Shown: positions 1-7,686 of the stretch, piece after piece
Numbering within the stretch: the stretch's first letter is position 1
Layout of the letters: each line of letters starts with the position of its first letter
Source: Flammeovirga sp. EKP202
GTDB taxonomy: Bacteria; Bacteroidota; Bacteroidia; Cytophagales; Flammeovirgaceae
DNA: 64,000 nucleotides
Assembly (NCBI RefSeq): GCF_014534745.1
Contig: NZ_JACVVP010000006.1
Location: 124,001-188,000, forward strand
Direction: 5' to 3'
Program-made: the position numbers and the translations under genes
Notes under the pieces: generated by a model
Seen by the model: only the letters and a program-made list of their open reading frames with translations
Database searches by the model: none
What the model was told of the DNA's origin: nothing

Positions 1-1576
1 TACTTTCAGAAGTTGATTCTTGATCATTTCCTTGAGGGAAAGAAGCAAATCCATTGGCCCAACAATGACCAGCATAAGGGCTAAAGTTTCTTAAGTAAGG
101 GAATGTATCATCATTTCTGTTTGAAGAAGCTGCATCTCTTACTAAAAGGTTGATCATGTCTCCATATTGAGCCGCCCAACCTGGCTGATACTGCTCTAAA
201 AAGGCTGCTGCATGAATGAAATATCCCCAATGAAAATGATGGTCATTTAAGTTGGAGTCTTGACCATGACCTGCTGGGTAACCAATCATTGCAGACCAAC
301 TTGTATTGTAGTAGAATAAGAAAGCTACTTCACCTAACTCTGCTGTCAGCCAATCTTCCAATCTTTCCTGTACAGTGGCTAACATTTTATCTCTTGCTAT
401 ATCATTACCCGTTAAATCTGCTATTCTTGCAGTTTGGATCAAACGGTTCATTACTTGTCCTTCGTTATACGAATCTGTCCAAGTCGATAAGCTTTCGTTT
501 TGTAGTGCTTCTACCTTTTGGTTCAATGTTGAAACATCAAACCCATTACTATAATTATTGACATAAGGTAAAGTTGGTAATACACCATAGAAAGTATTTT
601 CAGTCGTAAACGTGTTACCATCTAACATTTTTAATTCACCTCTTACTGACGAATAAGACAATTCAATCGGTTGTGGAGAATTAGATGATAAATTTGACCA
701 TTGGTGAGGTAAAAGTCCCATTAATACATTAGAGTTACTTCCCTCTTTTACATCTACTTCTACATTATACACAGTTGCTAAAGTTGAAGTTGCTTCATCA
801 TAAGTCCAATCAGCTGTTGTATTGGTTGGAAAAACATAGGCATATTTTTGAAGGTTTAAAGCTTCTTGAGCAACATCTGTTGTATTTAGAGAAAGTTTAG
901 CAAGTGACCAATAGTTTTTACCATTTAAAGTCGAAGTATAAACTTCTCCATTTTGTTCCCATGTACTACCTGTTGGAGCATAAATCACAAAACTTGCACC
1001 ATGACGGGCATTCTCCACCGTTATCATTTCATTTGATACCGTTACAGTACCTTGGCTAATTGTTACACTTGCTACATCTGCATCCATTTTGTTGAAATAG
1101 ACGAATGGCATACCGATACCAGATGTTGCTTGGAAATGTTGTGATCCATCATTCCAATCCATCGTTACAGTCCAGTCAGAATGATCTGCAATCGTAGTCT
1201 TTGATGCATTTAAATTTTGTACACCAACTAAAATAGGTGAAATATCATCCAATACTCCCCATGGAATATAAGTCACAACTAAACCCTCGTTCGTGGTCTT
1301 CATGGCTAATGGATAGTTGAATAAGTTGTCAGCATGATCACTTTGAATAAGTGTTGACCACCAATCATTTGTGGGTACTGGTTTGTTGATAGCCGCCTCA
1401 CTTAATTGAGGACTTCCAGCCGGTTCTCCGTTACGACCTGCTTGATCTACTCCAGGGTGCTGTGTGGTATAACTACCACTCCCCACTGGTGTTATTTGAG
1501 CAATGCAGTTGAGTTGAAGAGTAAAAGACATTATCGCCCAAAAAAGGACCGAGAATGTCAGCGTAAACTTTCTCAT
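1..1576 (-). CDS. GH81 endo-beta-1,3-glucanase, C-terminus cut by window edge
   Basis: Secreted glycoside hydrolase family 81 enzyme, expected to cut beta-1,3-glucans such as laminarin or curdlan by an inverting mechanism. The frame is open from the ATG at 1576 to the left edge, about 525 codons. A signal peptide (MRKFTLTFSVLFWAIMSFTL) precedes a mature start around residues 30-35. Family landmarks are VPTNDWWSTL near residue 65 and, at the very edge, GHCWANGFASFPQGNDQES followed by TSE, where E520 and E524 match the conserved acidic block of the GH81 active site. The C-terminal part (rest of the catalytic domain and any binding module or T9SS tail) lies outside the window. The gene stands alone in front of a 1 kb spacer and is divergent from the next gene. 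Family assignment is by motif recognition and is fairly secure. Confidence 0.88.
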   Translation of the reverse strand, partial: MRKFTLTFSVLFWAIMSFTLQLNCIAQITPVGSGSYTTQHPGVDQAGRNGEPAGSPQLSEAAINKPVPTNDWWSTLIQSDHADNLFNYPLAMKTTNEGLVVTYIPWGVLDDISPILVGVQNLNASKTTIADHSDWTVTMDWNDGSQHFQATSGIGMPFVYFNKMDADVASVTISQGTVTVSNEMITVENARHGASFVIYAPTGSTWEQNGEVYTSTLNGKNYWSLAKLSLNTTDVAQEALNLQKYAYVFPTNTTADWTYDEATSTLATVYNVEVDVKEGSNSNVLMGLLPHQWSNLSSNSPQPIELSYSSVRGELKMLDGNTFTTENTFYGVLPTLPYVNNYSNGFDVSTLNQKVEALQNESLSTWTDSYNEGQVMNRLIQTARIADLTGNDIARDKMLATVQERLEDWLTAELGEVAFLFYYNTSWSAMIGYPAGHGQDSNLNDHHFHWGYFIHAAAFLEQYQPGWAAQYGDMINLLVRDAASSNRNDDTFPYLRNFSPYAGHCWANGFASFPQGNDQESTSES

Positions 1577-2419
1577 AAATAAAATAAGTAATAATTTTTT
1601 CAGTTGTAAAAATTTTAAATTGAAGGTCGAATTTGGTCAGTTTACATACAATTGTTTGTGCACAGATGATAGATTGTAAGCATTCTTTTCTAATTCATAA
1701 ATAGACGATAGGTACAGATAAAATTCTTTGGTAAGAACTTTACCCAAATCAAACTTAGGAGAACTTTTAGAAAGTAAAAAATTGATAGTTTGGGGAATTA
1801 TCACTTAAATAAAAAACCATAATCAATTGTATACGTGTATTTTAAATCATTTACATTTATTAAACGTATCAATTACATTTCACTTAAAAAATATATTTTT
1901 AACACTCAAAATCATGTAATGTAAGAGAATAAAAATAGAAAACAGCTAAAAAATTGCCTTACACCAACGAATTAAACCCATGTCAAACTTCTCAAAACCA
2001 CACTCATTTTTAATTTAAGATAAGCCAATATTAGATAATAGTTTAGTCTTAGTACTTCTATATTTCAAAATATAGAATCTGAAAGCGGGAAATACCCTTA
2101 ATAAATAACTAGTCTTATATATAATTCACGTTAATCTATTCTCAATCACCTTATATATAGTGTCCCAATTTTTCAATTAAGAGTCTAACGGCTGAGGAAA
2201 TAGGATTTAAAAAGGATTTGTTACAATAAAAAGAATTTTGATGATATGAAAGTGTCTTTCTTATTTATATAAAATTCTTCATTACTAGTGTTCTACATTA
2301 TTATCATTTACCAATGATGACAATGACACTATAATACCCTAAATTCAACTTAAAAAACCCTTATTCTTAACAAGTTTGAATTTTGTATTATCAAATATTA
2401 ATATTTTCTTTCTTTTTTC
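1577..2419. other. intergenic spacer, no gene seen
   Basis: Very AT-rich spacer between divergent genes with no convincing reading frame. It must hold the promoter of the GH81 gene; a minus-strand TAAGTTTG box (1750-1757) fits the Bacteroidota -7 consensus but has no clear -33 partner. The tail of the spacer is described separately as a possible small RNA. Confidence 0.5.
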
Positions 2420-2450
2420 TTGCATAATATAAATCAATTTCCAATATTTG
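2420..2450 (+). promoter_or_regulatory. candidate Bacteroidota promoter of small RNA/leader
   Basis: TTG at 2420-2422 and AATATTTG at 2443-2450, separated by 20 bases, resemble the -33 TTTG / -7 TAnnTTTG promoter of Bacteroidota; the first T of the -7 box is A here. Transcription would begin near 2457, just before two hairpins. Confidence 0.35.
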
Positions 2451-2456
2451 GGTATG

Positions 2457-2533
2457 AATCGTTAAGCAGTGCACCCCCTGAGGGGGGTGTTCTATTAGAA
2501 TTTCACAATTTTTTTGTGAAATTCTTTTTTTTT
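2457..2533 (+). ncRNA. candidate ~75-nt small RNA or terminated leader
   Basis: Between a plausible promoter and a perfect intrinsic terminator lies a ~75-nt transcript with a GC-rich hairpin (CACCCCC at 2472-2478 pairing with GGGGGTG at 2483-2489), conspicuous in AT-rich surroundings. The terminator is only about 40 bases upstream of the next gene, so the unit is either an independent small RNA or a leader that attenuates the gene at 2574. No known RNA family was recognised. Confidence 0.35.
2497..2533 (+). terminator. strong intrinsic terminator
   Basis: A perfect 12-bp stem (AGAATTTCACAA at 2497-2508, TTGTGAAATTCT at 2514-2525) is followed by eight T residues on the plus strand. No plus-strand gene lies upstream, so it ends a non-coding transcript or acts in the leader of the gene at 2574. 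Confidence 0.75.
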
Positions 2534-2573
2534 GTACTTACTTTAAAATGATCCTATTACTAAACGCAATAAA

Positions 2574-3392
2574 ATGAAAAACTCAATTGCTCTTAAAACA
2601 ATCTATTTTAAAGCTTTTATACTCTGCTTTATCTTTATCCAAAACAATGCATATGGTCAGAAACTTCAAAAAATTGAGAAAGAATTAAAGAAAAATGAAG
2701 ACATGCCCAACGCTTATGAACAGCCAAATAAAGGAAGTGACAAAAGTACAGGCAATGTTTTATCTGAAATTGTAGGGACAATCTTGTTCAATTTCCCCAA
2801 AGAATCCGATTTGCAACAACTCTATGGCAGTCCAATAAAATTATCAAAGTATACCTATTCAGGTCAATCAGATGCTCGTTATACAAGAGTTACTGAAGAA
2901 CAAAAAATGCTCAATTTTGATCTACAAGCAAATTACTTTATCGAGAATAAAGAATTGCAAGGTGTACAAATCTTCTCAAGGTTTCAATTTATGCCCAAAG
3001 TAAGTATTGATCTACAATATTCCGGATTGAAAGAAGAAATAGAGAATGAAAGTCCTTCTTACCTTGACTTTTTACATGTCAATGTTAGCTATCACCGTCT
3101 TGCACTTACTCGTTTTGATTTATGGGTGGGTATGGGTTATACCAGTTTATGGCTAGAAGATAATTATACAGGATTAAACTTAAATCTTGGTACTGAGATC
3201 TATTTTGTAAAACCTTTTAGTATTTCTACTAACTGGTACTTTGGTAGCTTAGAAGATATAAATTTTACAGAGGGTAGTACTGATTTTAAAGTATACCTCC
3301 AAAGGTTTCAACTATTTGCAGGTTATCAATATTATCAATTAGGTGAAACTAAAATACAAGGACCAAGAGGTGGGGTCGGTTTTTCATTATAA
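2574..3392 (+). CDS. secreted/envelope protein of unknown function
   Basis: 272-residue protein with an N-terminal signal peptide ending around residue 29 (NNAYGQ). The rest is rich in alternating polar/aromatic strands such as YHRLALTRFDLWVGMGY and LQRFQLFAGYQYYQLGE, as expected of an outer-membrane beta-barrel, though the final residues (GVGFSL) do not fit the barrel C-terminal signature perfectly. No family is recognised. It starts about 40 bases after the terminator at 2497-2533, so its expression may depend on read-through. An outer-membrane location is inferred from the strand pattern only. Confidence 0.7.
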   Translation: MKNSIALKTIYFKAFILCFIFIQNNAYGQKLQKIEKELKKNEDMPNAYEQPNKGSDKSTGNVLSEIVGTILFNFPKESDLQQLYGSPIKLSKYTYSGQSDARYTRVTEEQKMLNFDLQANYFIENKELQGVQIFSRFQFMPKVSIDLQYSGLKEEIENESPSYLDFLHVNVSYHRLALTRFDLWVGMGYTSLWLEDNYTGLNLNLGTEIYFVKPFSISTNWYFGSLEDINFTEGSTDFKVYLQRFQLFAGYQYYQLGETKIQGPRGGVGFSL

Positions 3393-3461
3393 AGCATTCT
3401 ATCTTAAAAACTAAATAATAACTACACTAATAATAAGATAGCTTTTCTTAGAATATTATAA

Positions 3462-3469
3462 TATTTTTG
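3462..3469 (+). promoter_or_regulatory. candidate -7 box (TATTTTTG)
   Basis: Matches the Bacteroidota TAnnTTTG -7 element and lies about 150 bases upstream of the beta-barrel gene at 3618. No clear -33 element was found. Confidence 0.3.
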
Positions 3470-3617
3470 TGTGAAGATGTGCAAGTACTTTTAATATTAA
3501 GAGGCAACTATTCAACATTCTAAAACTTCACATTCATCATAACATACTGGAATTCAATATCAACTTTACAAATCATGTTATGAATGAATTGCTTTCAATC
3601 TTATAGTATTTTAATTT

Positions 3618-4145
3618 ATGAAACTTATTCGAAGCATATTATTGGTCGTATTTACTACAATTTGTTCAACAGCTTTTGCCCAATCTCCCGTTAAGGCTGG
3701 ACTTTCTATTGGTCCACAATTTATGAGTTTTTCTAATGATGTAAGTTCAACAGGTTTCGGTTTTACCGCTTTTGGAGATTATATCTTAAATGACATTATG
3801 AGTGTTGGTTTAGAAGTAGGTTATGGAGCAGTCTCCATTGAAGGATCTAAACTTTCGTTTATTCCAGTGATGGGTAGCTTTAAATATCATTTTAAGTTAA
3901 ACAATAAACAATTACATCCTTATGCTAAAGGTAATTTTGGATTTATATCTGTGCAGTATGATGAAGGAATACATGATGGTACAAGTGTACAAAATTCGGT
4001 AACCCGCATAGGTATTGGTCTAGGTGGAGGTATCATCTATGATATTGATGAGCGTTTAGGCTTATTCAGTGAACTAAGTTATAAGACTGTCTCTGGCTTT
4101 AATGATTTTGGAGTCAACTTTGGTATCATCTACTCTTTTGAATAA
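3618..4145 (+). CDS. small outer-membrane beta-barrel protein
   Basis: 175-residue protein with a clean signal peptide (cleavage after STAFA, before QSPVKAG). The mature part has the short glycine-rich amphipathic strands of the OmpA/OmpX-like 'outer membrane beta-barrel' family: KAGLSIGPQFMSF, VGLEVGYGAVSI, GSFKYHFKL and HPYAKGNFGFISVQ, ending in a strand with a C-terminal aromatic (NFGIIYSFE). About eight strands are expected. Role unknown; such proteins are usually small structural or surface proteins. The gene is monocistronic and convergent with the TonB-like gene across a shared terminator. Confidence 0.8.
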   Translation: MKLIRSILLVVFTTICSTAFAQSPVKAGLSIGPQFMSFSNDVSSTGFGFTAFGDYILNDIMSVGLEVGYGAVSIEGSKLSFIPVMGSFKYHFKLNNKQLHPYAKGNFGFISVQYDEGIHDGTSVQNSVTRIGIGLGGGIIYDIDERLGLFSELSYKTVSGFNDFGVNFGIIYSFE

Positions 4146-4258
4146 AAATTCTCTTATTAGGATTTAATCTAATAAGGTTAGATGAGTTTTCCATTTATCT
4201 CTATTTTGAGTAGTTATTGTAATGATTGATATTCGGTTAGAAATTTATCTATAAAAAT

Positions 4259-4300
4259 AAGAGTCATCCACTTTGAAACTGGATGACTCTTATTTTATTT
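4259..4300. terminator. bidirectional terminator
   Basis: Perfect 12-bp stem (4259-4270 with 4280-4291) with A-rich and T-rich flanks, lying between two convergent genes. Confidence 0.85.
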
Positions 4301-4307
4301 GTTAAAT

Positions 4308-5264
4308 CTAAAGCGATCGAATGATAAATGTAATCCTACCGGTAGTAATACTTTGAATGTTCGTATCGGCATCAGTAGGTTCAAAAGTTAATTCAGATAC
4401 GGCCTCTCTATATTGATCAACGACCTGTTTAGTCACCGACCTGTAGATCGTTTTTACAGAAATGACTTCACCGAAATCATCAATCTGAATTTCAAAAATA
4501 ATCTTTCCTGTCTCCCTTGAACTGTCTTCTACTTCAGGAGGATCAATCCAGTTCCACCCTGGCATATCAAGTGCTGTTCCTCCAGCACCTCCGGCAGATT
4601 CAAGTAGAGCATCGGCATTTAAGGTTCCTTTTTTACTACCTTGATCACCTTTGGCGCCCTCAACATCTCCGTTGTTATTTTGTTTAGGTGTTGAAGAATT
4701 ACCTTCACCTCCTTCTGGTTTCTTCAATAAAGTACCTGTTACGGGTGTATTTATTTTTGGAACGGTGGTTTTCTCTGGTGTTACCTTCTTTTCCTCTTCT
4801 GGCGCTTTTTCTTCAACTTTCTCTTCTTTCGGTTGTATCGTTTCTTTCGTTGTTTCTACGCTCTCTTCAACAGGTGCATCCGTCACTGCTGCCGGCATGG
4901 GATCAACTTCTTCTACGGGAGTGGGTTCCGGAGTAGTTTCCGAAGGAGTTGGTTCTTCAATTACCTCCTCTACCACTTCTTCTGTTGGTTGTTCTACCGT
5001 TTCAGTTTCAGGAGTTGGCTTTGGTTCTTCTACAGATTCTGATTCTTCCGTTGATGGTGCTTTTGACTGTACATCACCACTTCCTGCATCATCTAAACCA
5101 AAATTCACCTCGATACCATATTGTGGTATTGGCGGATCAGGTGGAGACCATACGACTGTAAACCAAGCAAAAACACCTAGAATTACTACGGATAAAAATG
5201 TAATTAATATCGATAGATTTCTATTTTTTCGTTCTTGCTTTTTTTCTTGTTCCGTTTTCTTCAT
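4308..5264 (-). CDS. TonB-like energy transducer
   Basis: 318-residue inner-membrane protein. Basic cytoplasmic N-terminus, one transmembrane segment (about 17-38, LSILITFLSVVILGVFAWF), a long Pro/Glu/Thr-rich periplasmic spacer of about 130 residues, and a small globular C-terminus (about 252-318, GKIIFEIQIDDFGEV) that resembles TonB C-terminal domains. The reading frame extends two codons upstream only by using TTG; the ATG at 5264 is preferred. It follows exbD directly and should carry the proton-motive-force signal from ExbBD to an outer-membrane partner. The low-complexity spacer creates long antisense frames, which are ignored. Whether it serves the SusC-type receptor or only the local beta-barrel is unknown. 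Confidence 0.82.
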   Translation of the reverse strand: MKKTEQEKKQERKNRNLSILITFLSVVILGVFAWFTVVWSPPDPPIPQYGIEVNFGLDDAGSGDVQSKAPSTEESESVEEPKPTPETETVEQPTEEVVEEVIEEPTPSETTPEPTPVEEVDPMPAAVTDAPVEESVETTKETIQPKEEKVEEKAPEEEKKVTPEKTTVPKINTPVTGTLLKKPEGGEGNSSTPKQNNNGDVEGAKGDQGSKKGTLNADALLESAGGAGGTALDMPGWNWIDPPEVEDSSRETGKIIFEIQIDDFGEVISVKTIYRSVTKQVVDQYREAVSELTFEPTDADTNIQSITTGRITFIIRSL

Positions 5265-5271
5265 CGTCAAA

Positions 5272-5679
5272 TTATTTTCCTACCGAAGAGGTTGGTGTTG
5301 TTGCGATTGAAACTTTTGCTTTTAAAGCTGTGGCAATTCCTGCCACATTTACAAGGTGTTGTACTGGAACATCCTTATCAACAGTCAATACAACCACACC
5401 TTCTTGTTTTGCAGGTAAAACTGCTTTCAGTTCATCTTCTAGAAATGACAAAGGAACTTCTACTTCATTGACATAATAATGAAGATCTTTCGTGATACTC
5501 ACATAGACCTTGGGCATTACTTTTTTTGAAGCTTTACTACTAGGAACGGCAATTGGCAATCCTGAAGGTGTCACAAAATTTGATGTCAACATAAAGAAAA
5601 CCAACAATAAGAAAATCATGTCGGTCATTGAAGACATATTGAACGTTGGATCGATTTTATTTTCAGGTTTTAATCCCAT
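5272..5679 (-). CDS. exbD: ExbD/TolR-family biopolymer transport protein
   Basis: 135-residue subunit of a proton-driven inner-membrane motor. It has a short cytoplasmic N-terminus, one transmembrane helix (about 18-36, MTDMIFLLLVFFMLTSNFV) with D20 at the position of the essential proton-carrying aspartate of ExbD/TolR, and a periplasmic domain of about 95 residues. Six bases separate it from exbB and seven from the TonB-like start, so the three are surely co-transcribed. Only one exbD is present, whereas many Bacteroidota loci carry two. Confidence 0.92.
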   Translation of the reverse strand: MGLKPENKIDPTFNMSSMTDMIFLLLVFFMLTSNFVTPSGLPIAVPSSKASKKVMPKVYVSITKDLHYYVNEVEVPLSFLEDELKAVLPAKQEGVVVLTVDKDVPVQHLVNVAGIATALKAKVSIATTPTSSVGK

Positions 5680-5685
5680 AATTTT

Positions 5686-6372
5686 CTAGTTCGGTGATTG
5701 TAAAAGCTCAATAAAATCAATAGTCACTACTTCCATTTTGTGAACGACATCTTCAATTTGACGAACTAAATAGTTGTAAGAAATGTAGGCAAAAATACCA
5801 ACGGCTAATCCTCCTGCCGTTGTAATCATAGCTTCGTAAATACCTGATGAAAGAAGTTTAGGACTTACTGACCCTTCCTCTTGAGAGATAGCAATAAAAG
5901 CGTTGATCATACCGATTACGGTACCAAAGAAACCGATCATTGGTGCCGCCCCAGATATCATACCCACAGTACCTACATTCTTTTCTAATTTATAAAGTTC
6001 AATCTTCGCTACATTTTCAATACTTTTCTCGATGGTATTCAAATTCGAAGAAATATGTTTCAGACCTGTTTCTAGCATTTTGCCCATTGGAGTTGTATCT
6101 CTAGCACAATATTTTTTTGCTGTCTCAATATCGCCTTTCAACACTTGTGCTTTTACTTTATCTAAAAGAACGGATGGGTCTTTTTTAGCCTTACGAATAG
6201 TAAGTACTCTGTTCGCTAAGATGTACATGGCAATGATAAACAAAACGCCTAGAATAGCCATCGTGATTCCTCCTTTCTCTAAAAGTTGAATTAATGATAC
6301 GCTTTCTTCAAACGTTCCTTGCATGCCTTGTTCTGGCATCTCAGTGCCTTGTAAAATGGATAATAAATTCAT
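5686..6372 (-). CDS. exbB: ExbB/TolQ/MotA-family proton channel protein
   Basis: 228-residue three-helix membrane protein. The first helix is at about 37-55 (MAILGVLFIIAMYILANRV). The conserved MotA/TolQ/ExbB block is at about 130-215, with GMISGAAPMIGFFGTVIGM and the region around TTAGGLAVGIFAYISYNYL. With ExbD it forms the inner-membrane complex that uses the proton-motive force to drive TonB. It is first of the exbB-exbD-tonB trio; 187 bases and a terminator separate it from the upstream SPOR gene, so the trio probably has its own promoter. Confidence 0.93.
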   Translation of the reverse strand: MNLLSILQGTEMPEQGMQGTFEESVSLIQLLEKGGITMAILGVLFIIAMYILANRVLTIRKAKKDPSVLLDKVKAQVLKGDIETAKKYCARDTTPMGKMLETGLKHISSNLNTIEKSIENVAKIELYKLEKNVGTVGMISGAAPMIGFFGTVIGMINAFIAISQEEGSVSPKLLSSGIYEAMITTAGGLAVGIFAYISYNYLVRQIEDVVHKMEVVTIDFIELLQSPN

Positions 6373-6551
6373 GATTTATTGTTAGTGTTTTATTTCTTTT
6401 TAATGTATTGATCACCAAGTAAAAGAAGTTATTTTAGCTATTTGATATGATTACTAATGAAAAAATGAAGTAGAACTCTACTACTGGAATATTAAAGTAA
6501 ATCACATCGTTTAAATGAAGTCTTTTGCTTGACACTGTAATGAAAAATGAA

Positions 6552-6573
6552 TTTGGAGATTAGTTTCTCCAAA
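6552..6573 (-). terminator. terminator overlapping a stop codon
   Basis: On the minus strand TTTGGAGA (6566-6573) pairs with TCTCCAAA (6552-6559), 8 bp, followed by a T-rich run. The 5' arm is the last codons of the HU-SPOR gene, so the stop codon lies in the loop. Confidence 0.6.
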
Positions 6574-7534
6574 TCCATGCACCTTTAAATTTAGATTGTG
6601 CTGTAGGTAATGCTTCTTTTGCTTCTTGATGAGAGTTATAACCTTTCAAAGCCACTCTATATTTACCTTTCGAAACAATAATCCCTACATGGTCAAAACC
6701 TTTCTTTTCGGCTTGTTTCACTGCTACTTCAGCTTTTCCTTCATCACCAAATGAAGAAATTACAATGTGATAATTACCATTGCGTGGTGCGTCAGGTGTT
6801 GTTTCTTCAGTAACTACTACTTCCGCTTCTTCCACTTTTGTTTCTTCAATTGTGGTAGGTGTCTCTTCTACTGTTTCTTGAGTAATTGTTGTTTCTTCAA
6901 CTTCTTCCACTTGCTCTTCTTCCTCTGCCTCAATTACGTTTTCTTGTGTAATTACTTCTTCGGGGTTTTCATCTGTAGAAGGTTTCAAAAGATAATATCC
7001 CACTATTGTCAAGAGAATAATGACAGGGATCGATACCATCAACCAAACAGGTCTTTTAGAAGGAGCTTCCTCTTCATACTCTCCATATTCCTCTTCCTCT
7101 TCTTCAATCTCGTCATGTAAAAGCGGAGTGGCTGTTATTTTTGGAAGGCCAAAACTTTCTGGTGAAATGTTGCTTTCATTCCTCTGACGGAAGATAATCT
7201 CTTCATCATCATCTTGAATAAAATAACCTAAATCGCCAATGGGAGCCGTTTCACCGTCTTCTAACCTTTGTTGAAGATTGGCTACAAACATACTCACTTG
7301 TATGGCCACCTCATCTTCGTCTAAATCTTCAGTTTTTGAGATATAAACGACCAAGGAATACATCTCAACATCATCCTCAGATTTTGAGAAGGAGATGGTA
7401 ACATGTGGTGGTTTTATGATATTTCCTGAAGGGGAAACTTCCGCACCACTTTCCTCAGACCAAAAAGTACCTAGATCTGGAATAACTACAACACCCCAAT
7501 CAAGGAGAGCATTTTTTATAGCATCTGCAATCAT
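6560..7534 (-). CDS. HU-like (CCDC81-type) protein with membrane anchor and SPOR domain
   Basis: 324 residues in three parts. Residues 1-135 look like the bacterial HU/CCDC81-type pair of domains (IADAIKNALLDWGVVVIPDLGTF, then VAIQVSMFVANLQQRLEDGE, which repeats the HU-like helix pattern). Residues 163-183 form a transmembrane helix (VWLMVSIPVIILLTIVGYYLL). A Glu/Thr-rich linker (184-250) leads to a C-terminal SPOR domain (252-324), a fold that binds denuded septal peptidoglycan in other proteins. The HU-like part should face the cytoplasm and SPOR the periplasm. This architecture is known in Bacteroidota; its function is not established. It lies between the TPR/beta-barrel genes and exbB in one direction of transcription. 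Confidence 0.82.
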   Translation of the reverse strand: MIADAIKNALLDWGVVVIPDLGTFWSEESGAEVSPSGNIIKPPHVTISFSKSEDDVEMYSLVVYISKTEDLDEDEVAIQVSMFVANLQQRLEDGETAPIGDLGYFIQDDDEEIIFRQRNESNISPESFGLPKITATPLLHDEIEEEEEEYGEYEEEAPSKRPVWLMVSIPVIILLTIVGYYLLKPSTDENPEEVITQENVIEAEEEEQVEEVEETTITQETVEETPTTIEETKVEEAEVVVTEETTPDAPRNGNYHIVISSFGDEGKAEVAVKQAEKKGFDHVGIIVSKGKYRVALKGYNSHQEAKEALPTAQSKFKGAWIWRN

Positions 7535-7686
7535 GCAACAATTCTCTTTACAACGCTATTACTCAGGTAAAAGGATCACTTATAAGCGTAAGTAATAGTG
7601 TTTATTGTATTAATTTTGTAATTCGATTGATAATTTAGCCATTTAGGGAATAAAAACCATAAAAAATGGCTGAAACCTTTATATGG

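Noticed and set aside
289-561. 90-codon plus-strand frame
   Set aside because: Antisense to the GH81 coding sequence, no protein character.
4651-5310. Long plus-strand frame of 219 codons opposite the TonB-like gene
   Set aside because: It arises from the Pro/Glu/Thr-rich coding strand; its translation is Ser/Val/Gly low complexity with no domain, and the minus-strand gene is clear.
6767-7120. 117-codon plus-strand frame, Cys/Phe-rich
   Set aside because: Antisense shadow of the acidic linker of the HU-SPOR gene.
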